DNA of 64,000 bases. Origin: Candidatus Methylomirabilis lanthanidiphila (GTDB lineage Bacteria; Methylomirabilota; Methylomirabilia; Methylomirabilales; Methylomirabilaceae). Shown here one piece after another: positions 62,225-64,000 of this stretch (position 1 is its first letter; each line of letters opens with the position of its first letter). The DNA lies in the NCBI GenBank assembly GCA_902196205.1, contig CABIKM010000048.1, positions 1 to 64,000 of the forward strand, in the 5' to 3' direction. Below the pieces are notes generated by a model. The model made no database searches. It saw nothing but the letters and a program-made list of their open reading frames with translations, and had not been told where the DNA came from. Position numbers and translations under genes: made by a program.

Positions 62225-62476
62225 ATGAGCAGGATTACAATGGATATACCGGAGGAGATCTTGCTGGCGCTGAAGCTCCAGCCGGATGCGATGAGCGAGG
62301 AGTTACGAACAGCGGCGGCGGTGAAGCTGTTCGAGCTCGGGCGGTTGTCTTCCGGTGCAGCCGCGCGTTTGGCCGGTATCCCCAGAACAGTATTCCTCAC
62401 CAAGCTGGCGCAGTACGGGGTGGATACGTTCCGATTGACCGAGGAGCAACTGCGGGAGGAATCCGGCATTGCCTGA
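62225..62476 (+). CDS. UPF0175-family antitoxin
   Basis: 83 residues. ITMDIPEEILLALKL, LRTAAAVKLFELGRLSSGAA and AARLAGIPRTVFLTKLAQYG are the UPF0175 pattern, a small helix-turn-helix antitoxin. ACCGGAGGTAAAAG precedes the ATG. It overlaps its DUF3368 partner by 8 bp. Confidence 0.85.
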   Translation: MSRITMDIPEEILLALKLQPDAMSEELRTAAAVKLFELGRLSSGAAARLAGIPRTVFLTKLAQYGVDTFRLTEEQLREESGIA

Positions 62477-62957
62477 GGTCATTTCCAACACCTCACCACT
62501 ACAATACTTGGCTCAGATCGGTCTGTTGCACATATTGCCGGCCATGGCCGGACGTATTATCGTACCACAGGCCGTCGTGGAGGAGTTGGCGCAGGGACGA
62601 GCGGCAGGACTGAGTCTACCTGATCCGACGGCAATCGAGTGGATGACGATCCGGCGTCCGGTTGGCGCGTCTGCCCTGCCACTTGTTACAGACCTGGGGC
62701 CAGGGGAAACGGAGGCCTTGCTATTGGCCCTGGAATCGCAAGACGCCCGAGTCATACTGGACGACGCGCTTGCCCGTCGCATAGCCAAAACACAGGGCCT
62801 TCAAGTCATTGGAACACTGGGGCTGCTTCTGGAGGCCAAGCGGGCTGGCCACCTACCCCTCATTCGCCCCTACATCGAGCACCTCGACGCGCTGCGGTTT
62901 CGTCTGGCTCCGTATACCCGCGAGGCAGTCCTCAAGCTGGCAGGCGAGTCGATGTAA
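62469..62957 (+). CDS. DUF3368 PIN-like toxin
   Basis: 162 residues. VISNTSPLQYLAQIGLL, VPQAVVEELAQGRAAG, DLGPGETEALLLAL and ARVILDDALARRIAKTQGLQ are the PIN-like DUF3368 motifs with catalytic acidic residues. It is a probable ribonuclease. The start is TTG 62469 with GGGAGGAA ten bases upstream. Confidence 0.85.
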   Translation: MPEVISNTSPLQYLAQIGLLHILPAMAGRIIVPQAVVEELAQGRAAGLSLPDPTAIEWMTIRRPVGASALPLVTDLGPGETEALLLALESQDARVILDDALARRIAKTQGLQVIGTLGLLLEAKRAGHLPLIRPYIEHLDALRFRLAPYTREAVLKLAGESM

Positions 62958-63110
62958 TGATGCAGAAGTCAAAACTCGAACTCACCCGGGTTGCAAAGGA
63001 GAATCGGCCGAATCTGGAGTCGCGCATCCTGCTGGAAAACCCAGCCCTATTATGCGGCCGAGTTGAGTACCCGACACTGACTACTGCTTCACTAACAAGG
63101 CCATGGCGAA

Positions 63111-64000
63111 ATGAAGATAGCTCGGACAATAATAGAAAACTTCCGAGGTCATAAGCGTACTGAACTTGAGTTCGCAGACCACCATGTATTGGTCGGTGAG
63201 AACGGGTCCGGCAAAACTGCTGTGCTCGAAGCCATCAATTACGCGACATCCTCGTACTACCTTTCTTCTCGATTGGATGAGCAAGACTTCAATAATGCCG
63301 ACGCGGAAGCAATAAAAATAACGGTCGAGTTCGATAAGCCCTTTGCTGTTAAATGCCCCGACGGGTACACTCACCAAAACCTTCTTTCAAAATCAGTCCA
63401 GCTATACGCCAAACGACGGGATAAGGCGGCCCCCGGTAAGACATTCTCTGATCCATTTGTTGTTTCACACATCTGTATACCGATCACCTTTCAGAAGAAA
63501 TCTGACATTGCCGAACTTGTTCTGCCAGATGGTGTAACAATGAATGATCTGCCGACTTCGGTTGTCGAGACCCAGGAAGGTTTCGCGGTTCAGAGAAAAA
63601 CTGGAAAAGTCATGAACCTTCGCCGAGATACCCTTTCTTTGACGAATGACCTTGCGGGCTTTCCGAATGTCTTCTATTTCGATCGCCAGCGGGAGCGCGA
63701 GACCAAAACGGGCTTTAATTCACTTCTCAGCAAGATTGCAAAGGATCTCAATTGGCGCTATCGAAAAGGTTGGTCTCAAAAAGACGCGACAGAAAAATGG
63801 GGTACGTACTATGACACCGTAATTAGTATTGTCGAGGACCCAAAAAAGAGTAAGATTCTTAGCCCATTGAAAAAGCAGTTGGGTGAGTTCCTTGGTAAGG
63901 ATTTTGATTCACTGGAGATATCGCTGCTTAATATTGAAAAGCCCTTTGCAAAAGGGTTTCTATCATTCCGGGATGGGTCAAACCAGGTCGATTTAGAAGG
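63111..64000 (+). CDS. AAA ATPase of SMC/OLD type, partial
   Basis: The frame is open from ATG 63111 to the window end (296 codons). MKIARTIIENFRGHKRTELE, then LVGENGSGKTAVLEAINYAT (Walker A) and NVFYFDRQRERETKTGF, are typical of RecF/OLD-like AAA proteins used in many defence systems. The C-terminal part with Walker B lies outside. The gene is visibly more AT-rich than its neighbours and uses A/T-ending codons, suggesting recent acquisition. Confidence 0.8.
   Translation, partial: MKIARTIIENFRGHKRTELEFADHHVLVGENGSGKTAVLEAINYATSSYYLSSRLDEQDFNNADAEAIKITVEFDKPFAVKCPDGYTHQNLLSKSVQLYAKRRDKAAPGKTFSDPFVVSHICIPITFQKKSDIAELVLPDGVTMNDLPTSVVETQEGFAVQRKTGKVMNLRRDTLSLTNDLAGFPNVFYFDRQRERETKTGFNSLLSKIAKDLNWRYRKGWSQKDATEKWGTYYDTVISIVEDPKKSKILSPLKKQLGEFLGKDFDSLEISLLNIEKPFAKGFLSFRDGSNQVDLE

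Overview
The window looks like a chromosomal segment of a GC-rich Gram-negative bacterium. It has TatAC, TolQ/TolR, an outer-membrane porin, lipoproteins and secreted proteins. Gene content fits the NC10 lineage (Methylomirabilota), for example a CuA-less heme-copper oxidase of nitric-oxide-reductase type. No rRNA or other phylogenetic marker was aligned, so the lineage is inference. Function calls rest on motif reading only, without database searches.

Left part (1-11000): a two-gene CuA-less heme-copper oxidase/NO-reductase-like complex, a sugar-nucleotidyltransferase, a HigBA-type toxin-antitoxin (TA) pair, an HNH protein, a decayed mobile patch between direct repeats (integrase and possibly DnaE2 remnants, DUF433/DUF5615 pair), a secreted PhoX-family protein and a hybrid histidine kinase. 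11300-17145: an unusual compact module of DUF5132 protein, HMA-like protein without CxxC, a protein built of 22-residue repeats, a P2-type cation ATPase with an HMA-like N-terminus, and a divergent second-type MetK. A perfect 16-bp hairpin terminator sits at the ATPase start. 17150-20450 is a TA and gene-fragment zone. 20456-24263 holds a lipoprotein, a zinc-ribbon/HMA operon and a geranylgeranyl-reductase-like flavoprotein.

24404-34045 is a phosphate block: small barrel protein, STAS protein, phosphate-type porin, pstS, pstC, pstA, pstB and a PhoU-DUF47 fusion. It is followed by tatA/tatC, a truncated pit gene with its DUF47 partner, and tolQ/tolR. Six promoters across the window (92, 2485, 7003, 22415 on the minus strand, 24404, 26777) share one geometry: four 5-7-base repeats exactly 11 bp apart with a -10 hexamer 48-49 bp from the first repeat start. 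This is the layout of PhoB boxes, and one lies in front of pstS. The window therefore contains much of a Pho regulon, and that regulon appears to include the respiratory complex and the zinc-ribbon/HMA operon.

38000-49400 is housekeeping on the minus strand: ubiX, maf, DUF4321, cobA-hemD fusion, hemC, hemA, nrdR, glyA, a probable selenoprotein of the glycine-reductase B family with a SECIS-like hairpin, and clpB. 49500-57000: a frameshifted HEAT-repeat lipoprotein, an MNT/HEPN pair, bactofilin, DUF218, a fatty-acyl-AMP ligase, a four-helix membrane protein and tRNA-Glu. 57294-64000 is a defence/TA island: SNF2 helicase, AbiE with truncated toxin, XRE regulator, UPF0175/DUF3368 pair and the start of an AT-richer AAA ATPase that runs off the window. 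Several families of dispersed intergenic repeats occur throughout.
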